A stretch of DNA of 64,000 bases from an uncultured Maricaulis sp. GTDB lineage: Bacteria; Pseudomonadota; Alphaproteobacteria; Caulobacterales; Maricaulaceae. The stretch is from positions 78,297-142,296 of the forward strand of contig NZ_CAMYLS010000009.1 of assembly GCF_947259345.1 (NCBI RefSeq), written 5' to 3'. The translations under genes were made by a program, and so were the position numbers. This document shows positions 17,419-26,338 of this stretch, piece after piece. The first letter of the stretch is position 1; every line of letters starts with the position of its first letter. The notes under the pieces were generated by a model, which saw nothing but the letters and a program-made list of their open reading frames with translations, was not told the DNA's origin and ran no database searches.

Positions 17419-18395
17419 CCCCGCTGAGACTCACCGTCCTGCTCGCGGCCCTCCTGGCTCTGGTCGCCGTGATCGCCCTTTTCGCTGGCAGCGGCGGGGC
17501 CGGACCCGCGGCGCTCTTCAGCGCCGATGAGGAGCTGGGTGGCCTGGTCCTGCGCGAGCTTCGCCTGCCGCGCGTCCTGCTGGGCATCCTTGTCGGGGCC
17601 GGTCTGGGTGCATCCGGTGCGGCGCTGCAGGGGTTTTTCCGCAATCCCCTGGCTGATCCCGGTGTGGTCGGTGTGTCGGCGAGCGCAGGCCTTGGCGCCG
17701 TCATCTGTCTCTATTTCGGGCTCTCCTCCCTGTTCGCGCTGGCTCTGCCCCTGGCCGGTGTCGCCGGCTCAGCGCTGGGCGTGATCGCCCTGTTTGCGAT
17801 TGCCGGTCGCGGTGCGAGTGCGACCACCCTCATACTCGCCGGCGTGGCGGTAAACGCGACGGCTGGCGCCTGCACGGCGTTGCTGATGAATCTGGCGCCG
17901 AACCCGTGGGCGTTGGCCGAAATCGCCTATTGGCTGATGGGCTCGCTGAGCGATGCCAGCTGGACCGAGGTGGGCTTCGCGACGCCGGTCATCCTCGCGG
18001 GGCTTGTTGTGCTGATGCCGCTGGCGCGCGGACTGGATGCGCTGGGCCTCGGCGAAGACACCGCGCGCTCGCTGGGGATCGGGCTCGGGCGGCTGCGCCT
18101 GGCTGTCGTACTCGGAACCGCCCTGGCGGTCGGCGGCGGTGTCGCGGTTGCCGGGGCGATCGGCTTTGTCGGCCTGGTCGTGCCGCATATATTGCGACCG
18201 CTGGTGGCCTGGCGCGCCGGGGCCCTGATCCTGCCGTCAGCCCTCGGCGGCGCGGTGCTGATCGTCCTCGCCGACCTGGCGACGCGCCTGCTGTCCGGGC
18301 CCGGCATCCCGCTTTATCTCGGCGTCCTGACGGCCCTGATCGGTGCCCCATTCTTTCTCTGGCTGGTCCGGCACACACAAAGGCGTGCACCATGA
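17415..18395 (+). CDS. btuC: FecCD-family ABC permease BtuC
   Basis: A 326-residue inner-membrane permease with about ten helices. Family segments are LRLPRVLLGILVGAGLGASGAALQ, RNPLADPGVVGVSASAGLGA and, near the C-terminus, AGAIGFVGLVVPHILRPLVAW, the cytoplasmic coupling region contacting BtuD. It is translationally coupled at both ends by ATGA overlaps to btuF and btuD. Iron-siderophore permeases look alike; the riboswitch makes cobalamin the better assignment. Confidence 0.92.
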   Translation: MTPLRLTVLLAALLALVAVIALFAGSGGAGPAALFSADEELGGLVLRELRLPRVLLGILVGAGLGASGAALQGFFRNPLADPGVVGVSASAGLGAVICLYFGLSSLFALALPLAGVAGSALGVIALFAIAGRGASATTLILAGVAVNATAGACTALLMNLAPNPWALAEIAYWLMGSLSDASWTEVGFATPVILAGLVVLMPLARGLDALGLGEDTARSLGIGLGRLRLAVVLGTALAVGGGVAVAGAIGFVGLVVPHILRPLVAWRAGALILPSALGGAVLIVLADLATRLLSGPGIPLYLGVLTALIGAPFFLWLVRHTQRRAP

Positions 18396-19162
18396 CCCGA
18401 CTCCTTCTTGATGCGGTTCACTATCAACCCGGGCCGCGGCCATTCTTCGCGGACATCTCCTTGTCCTTCGACCGGAGCGGGCTGGTGGCGCTTGTCGGTC
18501 CAAACGGTGCCGGCAAGTCCAGCCTGTTGCGTTTGCTGGCGGGCCTGGCCGAGCCGGCGCGCGGTCGGGTGATCCATGACGGTCGGCCGCTCTCCGGCCT
18601 GGCCGACCGTGACCGGGCCCGGGCCATCGCCTATCTGCCGCCCGACGGTCGCACCGCCTGGCCGATCGAGGTGCGCCGTCTGGTCGCCCTGGGCCGCATC
18701 CCGCATCTCAAACCCTTGCGAAGCCTGACCCTGGCCGACGCCGACGCCGTTGATGCAGCGCTGGAGAAGACCGCGACCACGCATCTGGCCGGCCGACACT
18801 TCGACACCCTGTCATCCGGTGAGCAGGCCCGGGTCCTGCTGGCCCGGACCTTGAGCGTGGGCGCCGACACTATCCTGCTCGATGAGCCGACAGCGGCGCT
18901 TGATGTCCGCCATCAGCTCGGTGTGCTTGAAATTCTTGCCGAGGAGGCGGCGCGCGGCGCGCTGGTCATTGTGGCCTTGCATGCGTTGGAGCTGGCCGCA
19001 CGCCGGGCTGATCGAGTCATCGTGCTCGCGGACGGACAGATCCGGGCTGACGGCGCGCCGGCTCGGGCCTTACGTCCGGACATACTCGCGGACATCTTCG
19101 GGGTCCAGGCTCCGGACGGGCTCGTTTCCGGCGGCCTGAGACTGGCCGTGCCGACTAGCTGA
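18392..19162 (+). CDS. btuD: ABC transporter ATP-binding protein BtuD
   Basis: A 256-residue ATPase energising B12 uptake. The start is ATG 18392, overlapping the btuC stop. Walker A is GPNGAGKSSLLRLLAG (about residue 36), the signature is LSSGEQARVLLAR, and Walker B is TILLDEPTAALD, followed by the switch His in VIVALHALE. It is the last gene of the operon and its 3' end overlaps the 3' end of the convergent Mrp gene by 8 bases. Confidence 0.92.
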   Translation: MTRLLLDAVHYQPGPRPFFADISLSFDRSGLVALVGPNGAGKSSLLRLLAGLAEPARGRVIHDGRPLSGLADRDRARAIAYLPPDGRTAWPIEVRRLVALGRIPHLKPLRSLTLADADAVDAALEKTATTHLAGRHFDTLSSGEQARVLLARTLSVGADTILLDEPTAALDVRHQLGVLEILAEEAARGALVIVALHALELAARRADRVIVLADGQIRADGAPARALRPDILADIFGVQAPDGLVSGGLRLAVPTS

Positions 19163-20243
19163 GAATGATTTCCGGCGCGGGCTTGTTGGCCTGTTCGGCG
19201 GCCTCGAGCGCGGCCAGGGCCGCCTTGCGGAAGGCCTTGCCGACGGGACCGTCATCGAGGGCGGCCGGTTCGCCGGCATCCGAGCGGGCGCGCAATTCCG
19301 GGTGTAGTGGAATATCGCCGAGATAGGCCAGGCCCATGCGTTCCGCTTCGGCCCGGGCACCGCCTTCACCGAAGATATGACTGCTTTCACCGCAATGCGG
19401 GCAGAGGAAGACGCTCATATTCTCGATCATGCCGAGCAGGGGAACATGGGTCTGCTCGAACAGGCTCATCGCCTTGCGGGCATCGTCCAGCGCCAGGTCC
19501 TGCGGGGTGGAGACGATGACCGCACCGTCGACCGGCATGTCCTGGGCGATGGCGAGCTGGGCGTCGCCCGTGCCCGGCGGCATGTCGATGATCAGCACAT
19601 CGGGCTGACCCCAGTCGGTGTCCATCATGAATTGCCGGATCGCGCCCTGGACCATGGGGCCGCGCCAGACCACCGCGGCGCCGGGTTTGACCACAAAGCC
19701 CATGGAGACCAGCTTCACGCCGTGTGCCTCGACCGGTTGCACGCCGGCATCGGTCTTGCGCAGGCCTTCGACATCGGTCAGCCCGAACAGGCGCGGCGCT
19801 GACGGACCGTAAATATCGGCATCGAGCAGGCCGACTTTCAGGCCTTCACGCGCCAGGGCGACGGCGAGATTGGCGGCAATCGTCGACTTGCCGACACCGC
19901 CCTTGCCCGAGGCAACCGCGATGATGCGTTTGGCCGGTTTTTCGCGCGGCGCGGCGGTGTGTTTTCGGGGCGTCGGGCGAGCCGCCGGCTTGGCGGACTG
20001 GCCATCACGGTGGGCGGTCATGACCACCCGGGCTCGTTCGATGCCGTCCAGCGCCGTAATGGCCGCTTCGATCTGCGGCTGAAGACGGTCGAGGTCGGGT
20101 GCGCCGGCGACCGGTCGCTTGACGATAATCGTGGCCGTGTCACCGGCAATGCCGGCCGCCTCGATGCGATCTGAATCGATCAGGTCACGCCCGGATTGCT
20201 GTTCGGTGATCGTCTTGAGCGCGTCGCGCAGCCGGTCTTCCAT
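19155..20243 (-). CDS. apbC: Mrp/ApbC-type iron-sulfur cluster carrier ATPase
   Basis: A 362-residue cytoplasmic P-loop protein that binds and transfers Fe-S clusters. Residues 1-80 form a MIP18/DUF59-type domain, then a basic Ala/Pro linker, then the deviant Walker A SGKGGVGKSTIAANLAVALA (about residue 112). VLIIDMPPGTGDAQL is Walker B and FLCPHCGESSHIF holds the CxxC that bridges the cluster in the dimer. Ends with a Pro/Ala-rich tail. AGGGAGAG precedes the ATG. The Stf0 sulfotransferase gene lies 82 bases upstream on the same strand. Confidence 0.93.
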   Translation of the reverse strand: MEDRLRDALKTITEQQSGRDLIDSDRIEAAGIAGDTATIIVKRPVAGAPDLDRLQPQIEAAITALDGIERARVVMTAHRDGQSAKPAARPTPRKHTAAPREKPAKRIIAVASGKGGVGKSTIAANLAVALAREGLKVGLLDADIYGPSAPRLFGLTDVEGLRKTDAGVQPVEAHGVKLVSMGFVVKPGAAVVWRGPMVQGAIRQFMMDTDWGQPDVLIIDMPPGTGDAQLAIAQDMPVDGAVIVSTPQDLALDDARKAMSLFEQTHVPLLGMIENMSVFLCPHCGESSHIFGEGGARAEAERMGLAYLGDIPLHPELRARSDAGEPAALDDGPVGKAFRKAALAALEAAEQANKPAPEIILS

Positions 20244-20325
20244 AACACTCTCCCTTGTCGCCTGCGAGAGATAGCGATGACGGGGCTTGAGCGGTAGGGC
20301 GCACGCGCAGTTTGCAACCGCCAGG

Positions 20326-21237
20326 TCAGCTCATCGAGACCGGCGTGTGGACGAAGGGACGATGTATTGCGAGGCCGGCGAGGAAGTCGGCGTCTTCTTC
20401 GCGATAACGCGCTTCCCACTCGTCGGTGCGCGAGGTTCCGACCCGTTCTATCGGGCTGTCTTTCACGGGCGGTGTGGCATCCAGGCCGAGGACATTCGAG
20501 AACAGGCGGATCACCCGTTCCGGCCGGGCCGTAATATCCTCATAATACAAGCGGACCGGTTCAATGCCGATCCGGCCGAACTCGCGCTCCCATTTCATTT
20601 CCTCGTCCTGCAGGAATTTGACCCAGCTGCGAAGCGCCGGCGGGTCATACATGACCGCATCGCGGACCTTGCGTGCATCATCATTCATCTGGAAGGAGTG
20701 CAGGACGCCGGACTGATGGGCGACATGCATGGAGATCGCCTGGCGGACAATATTGCGGCGGCGCAGGTAGAAATAGGTCCAGGCCGGGTCGAGAATATCC
20801 TGTCGTCCCGTTGCCTCCCGGCCCCAGGTGAGGTGGGCCAGAGCCAGCTCGATCCCGCTGACCCCGGTCGCGGAGGCATGGCGTGCCAGCATGCGCCGGA
20901 TCAGCGTGTCCCAGTCATCCGCGCCGGTTTCACGGGCCTGATCCTCGACGATCGGGAAGCCCAGCCACTCATTCGGATTGCCGAAAGCGCCGGTCTCCTT
21001 GATCAGATGGGTCAGGAAGGTCGACCCGGAACGCGGCACAAGGCAGATGGCATAGCGTCGTGTCAGGCGGATGGAGTCGAGCGAGAGCGGGTCGCTGTCA
21101 GACGCCATTCCCTCGGACCGCAGGTGCCTGAACATGCCTGACATCGTGTCGTAGGGCAGGCCGGCTGTTGCGGGAATGCGCGGGTTTCTGGCCGAACTGT
21201 TGATACCGGGAGATGCGGGAGGTTTTGCGGAGGTCAT
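20326..21237 (-). CDS. Stf0-family sulfotransferase
   Basis: A 303-residue PAPS-dependent sulfotransferase related to mycobacterial Stf0 (trehalose 2-sulfotransferase). The 5'-phosphosulfate loop is CLVPRSGSTFLTHLIKETG and the 3'-phosphate-binding segment is FYLRRRNIVRQAIS; GVSGIELALAHLTWGREAT and LYYEDITARPERVIRLF also follow the family pattern. The acceptor may be a surface sugar (inference). No strong ribosome site is seen at ATG 21237; a shorter start at 21147 or just after is possible, since the first 35 residues are low-complexity. Confidence 0.82.
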   Translation of the reverse strand: MTSAKPPASPGINSSARNPRIPATAGLPYDTMSGMFRHLRSEGMASDSDPLSLDSIRLTRRYAICLVPRSGSTFLTHLIKETGAFGNPNEWLGFPIVEDQARETGADDWDTLIRRMLARHASATGVSGIELALAHLTWGREATGRQDILDPAWTYFYLRRRNIVRQAISMHVAHQSGVLHSFQMNDDARKVRDAVMYDPPALRSWVKFLQDEEMKWEREFGRIGIEPVRLYYEDITARPERVIRLFSNVLGLDATPPVKDSPIERVGTSRTDEWEARYREEDADFLAGLAIHRPFVHTPVSMS

Positions 21238-21254
21238 ACCGGCCTGAGACTTGA

Positions 21255-21329
21255 TGGTGGGCGATACTGGGATTGAACCAGTGACCCCTTCGATGTCAAC
21301 GAAGTGCTCTCCCGCTGAGCTAATCGCCC
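21255..21329 (-). tRNA. tRNA-Val(GAC)
   Basis: Read on the minus strand: acceptor GGGCGAT pairs with ATCGCCC, followed by A and an encoded CCA. The D-arm has TAGCTCAGCGGGAGAGC, the anticodon arm CTTCG-TTGACAT-CGAAG carries GAC (Val), and the T-arm has GGTTCAATCCC. 75 nt including CCA. Confidence 0.95.
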
Positions 21330-21652
21330 ATCCGTCTCAAGAGAGCCGGGGTTCTAACCCCACCTTTCGCAGAGCGCAAGCCGTCTCTCGCACCCGAGTT
21401 GCAGACCGGCCGGAATTCCTCTCCAGCCCTGTTCGCGAACGCGGGAAGGTGGTGCATGGCCGAAGTGTTTCCCTAGCCTGAACGGCCTATGACTTTTTTG
21501 CAACAATTGGGACGGAAATGCGGCGACGCCGCGACTCCTGCTTTCATCACACTGTCCCCTCCGACATAGTCCGGCGAGGTAGGGTTTAACCCAACCATCC
21601 CGAGTTCTGCACCAAAGCGGATCCGGGAGACACGTAACAAAGGGGTACAATC
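21330..21652 (+). other. Intergenic leader between tRNA-Val and the large TonB receptor
   Basis: This 323-base stretch has no convincing gene. It should carry the divergent promoters of the tRNA (minus) and the receptor (plus). Visible small structures are GCGGCGACGCCGC (a short inverted repeat near 21520) and the palindrome GGGTTTAACCC at 21582-21592. A T6 run lies at about 21493. AAAGGGG sits eight bases before the GTG start of the receptor. I cannot assign a promoter with confidence. Confidence 0.5.
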
Positions 21653-24600
21653 GTGAGCAATATTTGGGATCGGGAGCGTCTTCTGCGCTCCACCATCCTC
21701 GCTGGCTTTGCTGCCGCCGGTCTGACCATTTCGCCGGCTTACGCTCAAGACCAGGACGAGGACGAAGACGAGCAGGCTGAAGAATCCAGTGATGATACCA
21801 TCGTCATCACCGGTTCTCGTATCCGCCGCGATGCGTTCAGCTCGCCGGCTCCGCTCCAGGTCATCGACAATGAAGAAATCCGCGACGCCGGTCTGATCGA
21901 CGCCGCGCAAATCCTTCAGACGTCGTCCGTGGCCCAGGGCGTCCAGCTCGACAACGCCATCGCCGGTGCTTTCGTCACCGACGCCGGCCCGGGTTCGAAC
22001 ACCATTACGCTGCGTGGTCTCAATCCTGACCAGACGCTGCTTCTCATCAACGGCCGTCGTGTCGCTCCGTCGGGCGTTGAAGGCGCTCCGTCGCTGCCGA
22101 ACCTCGACATTATCCCGACCGATGCCATCGCGCGCGTCGACATCCTTCTGGATGGTGCGTCTTCGGTTTACGGTTCTGACGCCGTTGCCGGCGTGGTCAA
22201 CGTCATCCTGAACGATTCGTTCGATGGCTTCCGCGTTGGTGCCGTGACGTCCACGCCGGAACAGTCCGGTGGTGGTTCGCACCGCTGGAACATGACGATG
22301 GGCGATTCTTCCGAGAACGGCCGCTTCATGTTCTCCATGGAATACTTCCACCAGCAGCGTCTGCAGGTTCAGGATCGTGATTACAATTACGATCCGACCG
22401 ATGGCCTGTACTGCTCGCGCGACATCGAGATCGCGGCTGACGGCTCGCTGCTGTCCGAGTGCGAAGGCTCCATCATCAACCGTATCCGTACCTTCAACTA
22501 CTATGTTGATGGTTCTCCGAACCTGGCGTCCTACTTCGCCAACCCGGGTCTGTTCAGCACCGACGTGTACTCCACGCCGGGCACCTCGAATTTCGTGAAC
22601 CCGATCATCGGTTGGTCAACCGGCAACTCGACGGATGAGCAGAACCGTTCGTCCTACCTCGACCAAGCCACGGACGTTATTCCGGACAGCCAGCGTTACT
22701 CCTTCCTGTTTACGGGCGATTACACGATCGACCGCATCCTGGGTCAGGAAAACGTGACGGTCTTCACCGAGCTGCTTCACACCAACTCGCAGACGACCTA
22801 CCGCTCCGGTTACCACGGTCAGATCTTCCCGACCGTTGGCGCCAGCAACCCGTTCAACCCGTTTGGCTTCGATGTTGTTCCGATCTTCGCTTCGCCGATC
22901 GAGCGTTCCAACATCGACGTGGAAACCCAGTACACCCGCTTCATGACGGGCGTTCAGGGCGACTGGAGCTTTGCTCCGTCCTGGTCGTACGAGATGTTCG
23001 CCGGTTACACCCGTTCAATGGGTTACTCGCGTCGTCCGCAGGTTGACGAAGACCGTCTGACGGCCACGATCGCCACCACCCGCGTTGAAGGCGGTGAGAT
23101 CGTTTGTGGTTACGACAACTCGAGCGTCACCCTGTTCGGCTTCCTGAACCCGGGCAATTGTGTGCCGGTCAACCTCTTCCACCAGAACCTGTACCCGCAG
23201 GACGGTGTTTCGGCTCCGCACTTCGGTTCCCAGGAAGAGTATGACTTCCTGCGTATCGACCGTACGGCCACGACCACCGTTGATCAGCTGATCATGGGCG
23301 GTTTCACCACTGGTCCGGTTTTCGAACTGCCGGCTGGTGAAGTGAACGCCGTGGTCGGTATCGAATGGCGTCGTGACTCGCTCGACTCCGGTACGGACAC
23401 CGTGACCTCGCAGGGCCGTGCGGCTGGCTACTTCGCCGACCGTCGCTCTGTTGGTGAAGCGTCCCTGACCGAGTATTACGGCGAGCTTTCGGTTCCGCTC
23501 GTTTCCGGTGCAGCCTTCGCTGAAGACATCTCCATTGATCTCGCCGGTCGTTTGACCGACCACGAGTTCTACGGTCAGAACTCCACCTACTCGGTACGTG
23601 GTGCCTGGGTCGTCAATGATACGCTGACCTTCAATGGTACTCTGGGTACGTCCTTCCGGGCTCCGAACCTTCGCGAGCTCTTCCTGGGCGGCCAGACCGG
23701 CTTTGCCTCGGGCTTCTCCGATCCGTGTGTGGTTCCGACGGCTGCCAACAATAGCGGCGTCTACGACCCGGCCAATGATGGTCGTGATCCGGTTGTGCTT
23801 GCGAACTGTGTGGCTGAAGGCGTCGATCCGACGGCTCTGGGCCTGAATGGCGTGTCCTCGATCGAGGCCTTCCGTGCAGGTAACCCGGGTCTCGAGCCGG
23901 AAACGTCCGACGCTTTCTCGGTCGGTTTCGTTTTCGACCAGCCGTTCACTGATGCATTCGATGCTTCGCTGCGTGTCAGCTACTGGGGTATCGAAGTCCA
24001 GGACTCCATCGCGATCCCGGGCACGGCCTTCTCGCTGTCTCAGTGCTACAACTCGACCAACTTCCCGAACGACCCGTTCTGTGCACGCCGTACGCGTGAC
24101 GCGAACACCGGTCAGCTGCTGCTCGTTGACAACACACCGTTCAACGTTGCGACGCAGGAAGCGACGGGTTGGGACTTCAACGGTCGTTTCAACATGGACA
24201 TCGATCTGTTCGGTGGCTTCAACTACGACATGAACGGTACGTTCACGAAGTCCGAAGAGATCCTGAGCCAGACCACGGCTGCTTCTGACACCAACAACTT
24301 CGTTGGTGACTGGGGTAACCCGGAATGGCGCGGTACCGTGAACAACCGCTTTGACTTCGGTGACTGGAACATCAACTGGCGCGTCCGCTATGTGGGCGAA
24401 CAGGCTTCCATCTCCAACGTCGTCGGCGTCAATTACGGTGAGCGTCTTGAGGCAGCATCCGAGCTCGGCGGCGACGCTGTCGACAGCTGGGATGCCGTCT
24501 ACTACCACGACCTTTCCACCAACTGGGAAATGGACACGTGGGGCGTTACCGTCGGCGTCAACAACCTGTTTGACGAAGACCCGGCTGTGGTTGACCAGAA

Positions 24601-24700
24601 CGCCTCTGGTGCCACCCAGGGTTCGGGCAGTGAAGTGCTCGGTTCTGGCTACGACCTCCTGGGCCGTCGCCTCTACGTCAACGTTCGCAAGGCCTGGTAG
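21653..24700 (+). CDS. Large TonB-dependent receptor
   Basis: A 1015-residue outer-membrane receptor of the large oligomer/carbohydrate-type class common in Caulobacterales. GTG start with AAAGGGG upstream. Signal peptide (STILAGFAAAGLTISPAYAQ), then an acidic Asp/Glu stretch (QDEDEDEQAEESSDD), TIVITGSRIRR as the TonB-proximal segment, plug (PLQVIDNEEIRDAG, ITLRGLNPDQTLLLINGRRV, RVDILLDGASSVYGSDAVAGVVN), then the barrel ending in LGRRLYVNVRKAW. Codon choice differs from neighbours (many GGT, CGT and AAC; Pro almost only CCG), which signals very high expression. The ligand is unknown; no transport or catabolic gene is adjacent. A strong terminator follows. Confidence 0.92.
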   Translation: MSNIWDRERLLRSTILAGFAAAGLTISPAYAQDQDEDEDEQAEESSDDTIVITGSRIRRDAFSSPAPLQVIDNEEIRDAGLIDAAQILQTSSVAQGVQLDNAIAGAFVTDAGPGSNTITLRGLNPDQTLLLINGRRVAPSGVEGAPSLPNLDIIPTDAIARVDILLDGASSVYGSDAVAGVVNVILNDSFDGFRVGAVTSTPEQSGGGSHRWNMTMGDSSENGRFMFSMEYFHQQRLQVQDRDYNYDPTDGLYCSRDIEIAADGSLLSECEGSIINRIRTFNYYVDGSPNLASYFANPGLFSTDVYSTPGTSNFVNPIIGWSTGNSTDEQNRSSYLDQATDVIPDSQRYSFLFTGDYTIDRILGQENVTVFTELLHTNSQTTYRSGYHGQIFPTVGASNPFNPFGFDVVPIFASPIERSNIDVETQYTRFMTGVQGDWSFAPSWSYEMFAGYTRSMGYSRRPQVDEDRLTATIATTRVEGGEIVCGYDNSSVTLFGFLNPGNCVPVNLFHQNLYPQDGVSAPHFGSQEEYDFLRIDRTATTTVDQLIMGGFTTGPVFELPAGEVNAVVGIEWRRDSLDSGTDTVTSQGRAAGYFADRRSVGEASLTEYYGELSVPLVSGAAFAEDISIDLAGRLTDHEFYGQNSTYSVRGAWVVNDTLTFNGTLGTSFRAPNLRELFLGGQTGFASGFSDPCVVPTAANNSGVYDPANDGRDPVVLANCVAEGVDPTALGLNGVSSIEAFRAGNPGLEPETSDAFSVGFVFDQPFTDAFDASLRVSYWGIEVQDSIAIPGTAFSLSQCYNSTNFPNDPFCARRTRDANTGQLLLVDNTPFNVATQEATGWDFNGRFNMDIDLFGGFNYDMNGTFTKSEEILSQTTAASDTNNFVGDWGNPEWRGTVNNRFDFGDWNINWRVRYVGEQASISNVVGVNYGERLEAASELGGDAVDSWDAVYYHDLSTNWEMDTWGVTVGVNNLFDEDPAVVDQNASGATQGSGSEVLGSGYDLLGRRLYVNVRKAW

Positions 24701-24726
24701 TCTCCAGACCTTCGACGACAAGGATC

Positions 24727-24756
24727 GGGGCCGCCTTCGGGCGGCCCCTTTTCTTT
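24727..24756 (+). terminator. Terminator of the large TonB receptor
   Basis: Nine-bp stem GGGGCCGCC / GGCGGCCCC closed by a stable TTCG tetraloop (24727-24748), followed by TTTTCTTT, 26 bases after the receptor stop. Confidence 0.93.
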
Positions 24757-24778
24757 GCGCAAACCTCAATGCCCGAAC

Positions 24779-24808
24779 AAAAAAATGCGCCGCCCGATCG
24801 GGCGGCGC
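24779..24808 (-). terminator. Terminator of cpdR (perfect palindrome)
   Basis: A perfect 22-base palindrome at 24787-24808, centred on CGATCG, is followed on the minus strand by seven T (A7 at 24779-24785 on the plus strand). It lies just downstream of cpdR and could also back up the receptor terminator for plus-strand transcripts. Confidence 0.85.
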
Positions 24809-24838
24809 TTTGCGTGATAAGGGTCTGTTTTGGCCGGA

Positions 24839-25204
24839 TCAGGCAGCCATAACCCGGGCCACTTCATCGACCAGCTCGCGCAGGTGGAAGGGCTTGGATA
24901 GAACCTTGGCATTGGTCGGCGCGCCGGAGCCCGGATTGAGGGCCACCGCGGCGAAGCCGGTAATGAACATGATCTTGAGCGCGGGGTCGATCTCCGCGGC
25001 CCGACGGGCCAGCTCGATACCGTCCACGCCCGGCATGACGATATCGGTCAGCAGAAGATCGAACTGCGCCGGCTGCTCGCCGATCGCATCCAGGCCTTCC
25101 TCGCCGTCCGAGCACACCAATACCTCGTGTCCGGCGCGCTTCAGCGCCTTGGCGAGGAAGTCGCGCATCGAGTCATCATCTTCCGCGAGAAGAATCTTTG
25201 CCAT
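24839..25204 (-). CDS. cpdR: CpdR-like single-domain response regulator
   Basis: A 121-residue receiver-only regulator. Acidic pocket EDDDS, phosphoacceptor Asp in LLLTDIVMPGVDGIELARRA, and the Thr/Lys of MFITGFAAVALNP and VLSKPFHLREL are all present; the last two stretches are close to what I recall of Caulobacter CpdR. Unphosphorylated CpdR acts as an adaptor priming ClpXP to degrade PdeA, McpA and, indirectly, CtrA (known there). I choose ATG 25204 (MAKILLAEDD); a GTG four codons upstream is possible. It is transcribed alone with its own terminator. Confidence 0.9.
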   Translation of the reverse strand: MAKILLAEDDDSMRDFLAKALKRAGHEVLVCSDGEEGLDAIGEQPAQFDLLLTDIVMPGVDGIELARRAAEIDPALKIMFITGFAAVALNPGSGAPTNAKVLSKPFHLRELVDEVARVMAA

Positions 25205-25281
25205 TTTGGTTCCCACCCTTGCGAAATCTCAACGTGAGCGCACCGTAAACCCATCTGGTAAAAGCGAGCTGAACGCCGCGC

Positions 25282-26217
25282 ATGCTTGACCAGCGAGATG
25301 CAGCTGACCACTGTTTGTCAATGGCAAACCCTATTCCAACCATTTTCACCACGGAGGCAGGCCAGCAGCCGGATCAGGACCAGCGCGTGGTCCGCATCGG
25401 GCGCCCGATGCATGATCAGACGCGTCCGCTCATTTTCGCCTCCCCCCATTCCGGGCGCGAGTATGATGCTGTATTGAGTCGCTCTACAAGACTATCCGTC
25501 GATATGCTTCGGCGATCCGAAGATGCTTATGTGGATCAGCTCATTGATTTCGCGCCAGAATATGGCGTCACGACGATATGCGCGAAATTTCCCCGCGTGT
25601 TTGTGGATGTCAATCGATCGAGCGGTGAACTGGATCCCGGCATGTTCGCCGACCGTGTGCCCGAACCGGATATCGCGCCGTCGCGACGCGCCGCGTCGGG
25701 ACTGGGCGTGATCCCGCGGATCGGCGCCGAGGGGCGCTCATTATACCGGCGCCGACTCCGATTCGCCGAGGCGCAGGACCGGTTGGCGCGATTTTACTTC
25801 CCCTATCACCAGGCGCTGCAAGCCGAGATCGACGCCTTGCACGCCCGCTTCGGGTGTGTGGCCCTGATCGACATGCATTCCATGCCCGCTCTGAGCGGCC
25901 GCGGCGCCGATATCGTCCTTGGCGATCGCTTCGGTACTTCCTGCAGCGAGGCTTTGACGAACAGTATTGAGGCGATCTTCCGCGATCAGGGTTTCGTCAC
26001 AGTTCGGAACATTCCCTATGCCGGCGGCTACACGACGGAGCATTATGGCCGGCCTTCGGATGGGGTGAATGTGATCCAGATCGAGATCAACCGCGGTCTC
26101 TATATGGACGAGAACCGGGTCATTCTGCGCCCCGATCACGCAGACTTTATTGCCAAAATTCGTCAATTTGTCAGTGGGTTAACTGAGACCGACTGGTCGG
26201 CTCGCCTCAAGCCATAA
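25282..26217 (+). CDS. N-formylglutamate amidohydrolase family protein
   Basis: Zinc-dependent hydrolase family (N-formylglutamate to glutamate plus formate, last step of one histidine-degradation route). Family segments are FASPHSGREYD near residue 53, DAYVDQLIDFAPEYG, FPRVFVDVNRSSGELDPGMF, ALIDMHSMP with metal-binding Asp/His, and GGYTTEHYGRP followed by VIQIEINRGLYMDE. Alternative start ATG 25321 would shorten it to 298 residues; neither start has a clear ribosome site. No other hut genes are nearby, so a role in formyl-amino-acid turnover is only inferred. Confidence 0.87.
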   Translation: MLDQRDAADHCLSMANPIPTIFTTEAGQQPDQDQRVVRIGRPMHDQTRPLIFASPHSGREYDAVLSRSTRLSVDMLRRSEDAYVDQLIDFAPEYGVTTICAKFPRVFVDVNRSSGELDPGMFADRVPEPDIAPSRRAASGLGVIPRIGAEGRSLYRRRLRFAEAQDRLARFYFPYHQALQAEIDALHARFGCVALIDMHSMPALSGRGADIVLGDRFGTSCSEALTNSIEAIFRDQGFVTVRNIPYAGGYTTEHYGRPSDGVNVIQIEINRGLYMDENRVILRPDHADFIAKIRQFVSGLTETDWSARLKP

Positions 26218-26338
26218 TCATGCCCATTTCAGGCGAAGACTGGCGTTGGCCTTCGCCCGGCACGCGCTTTGCTCCCCTGTGAGGTGTGCGTCCCATACCG
26301 GCGCATTTTGAGACGCGAAGATTAGGCGGCGAGTAGTT

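Noticed and set aside
23015..24769. A 584-codon minus-strand frame opposite the TonB receptor
   Set aside because: Its translation is a Val/Arg/Thr-rich mirror of a strongly codon-biased gene; no start signal or domain.
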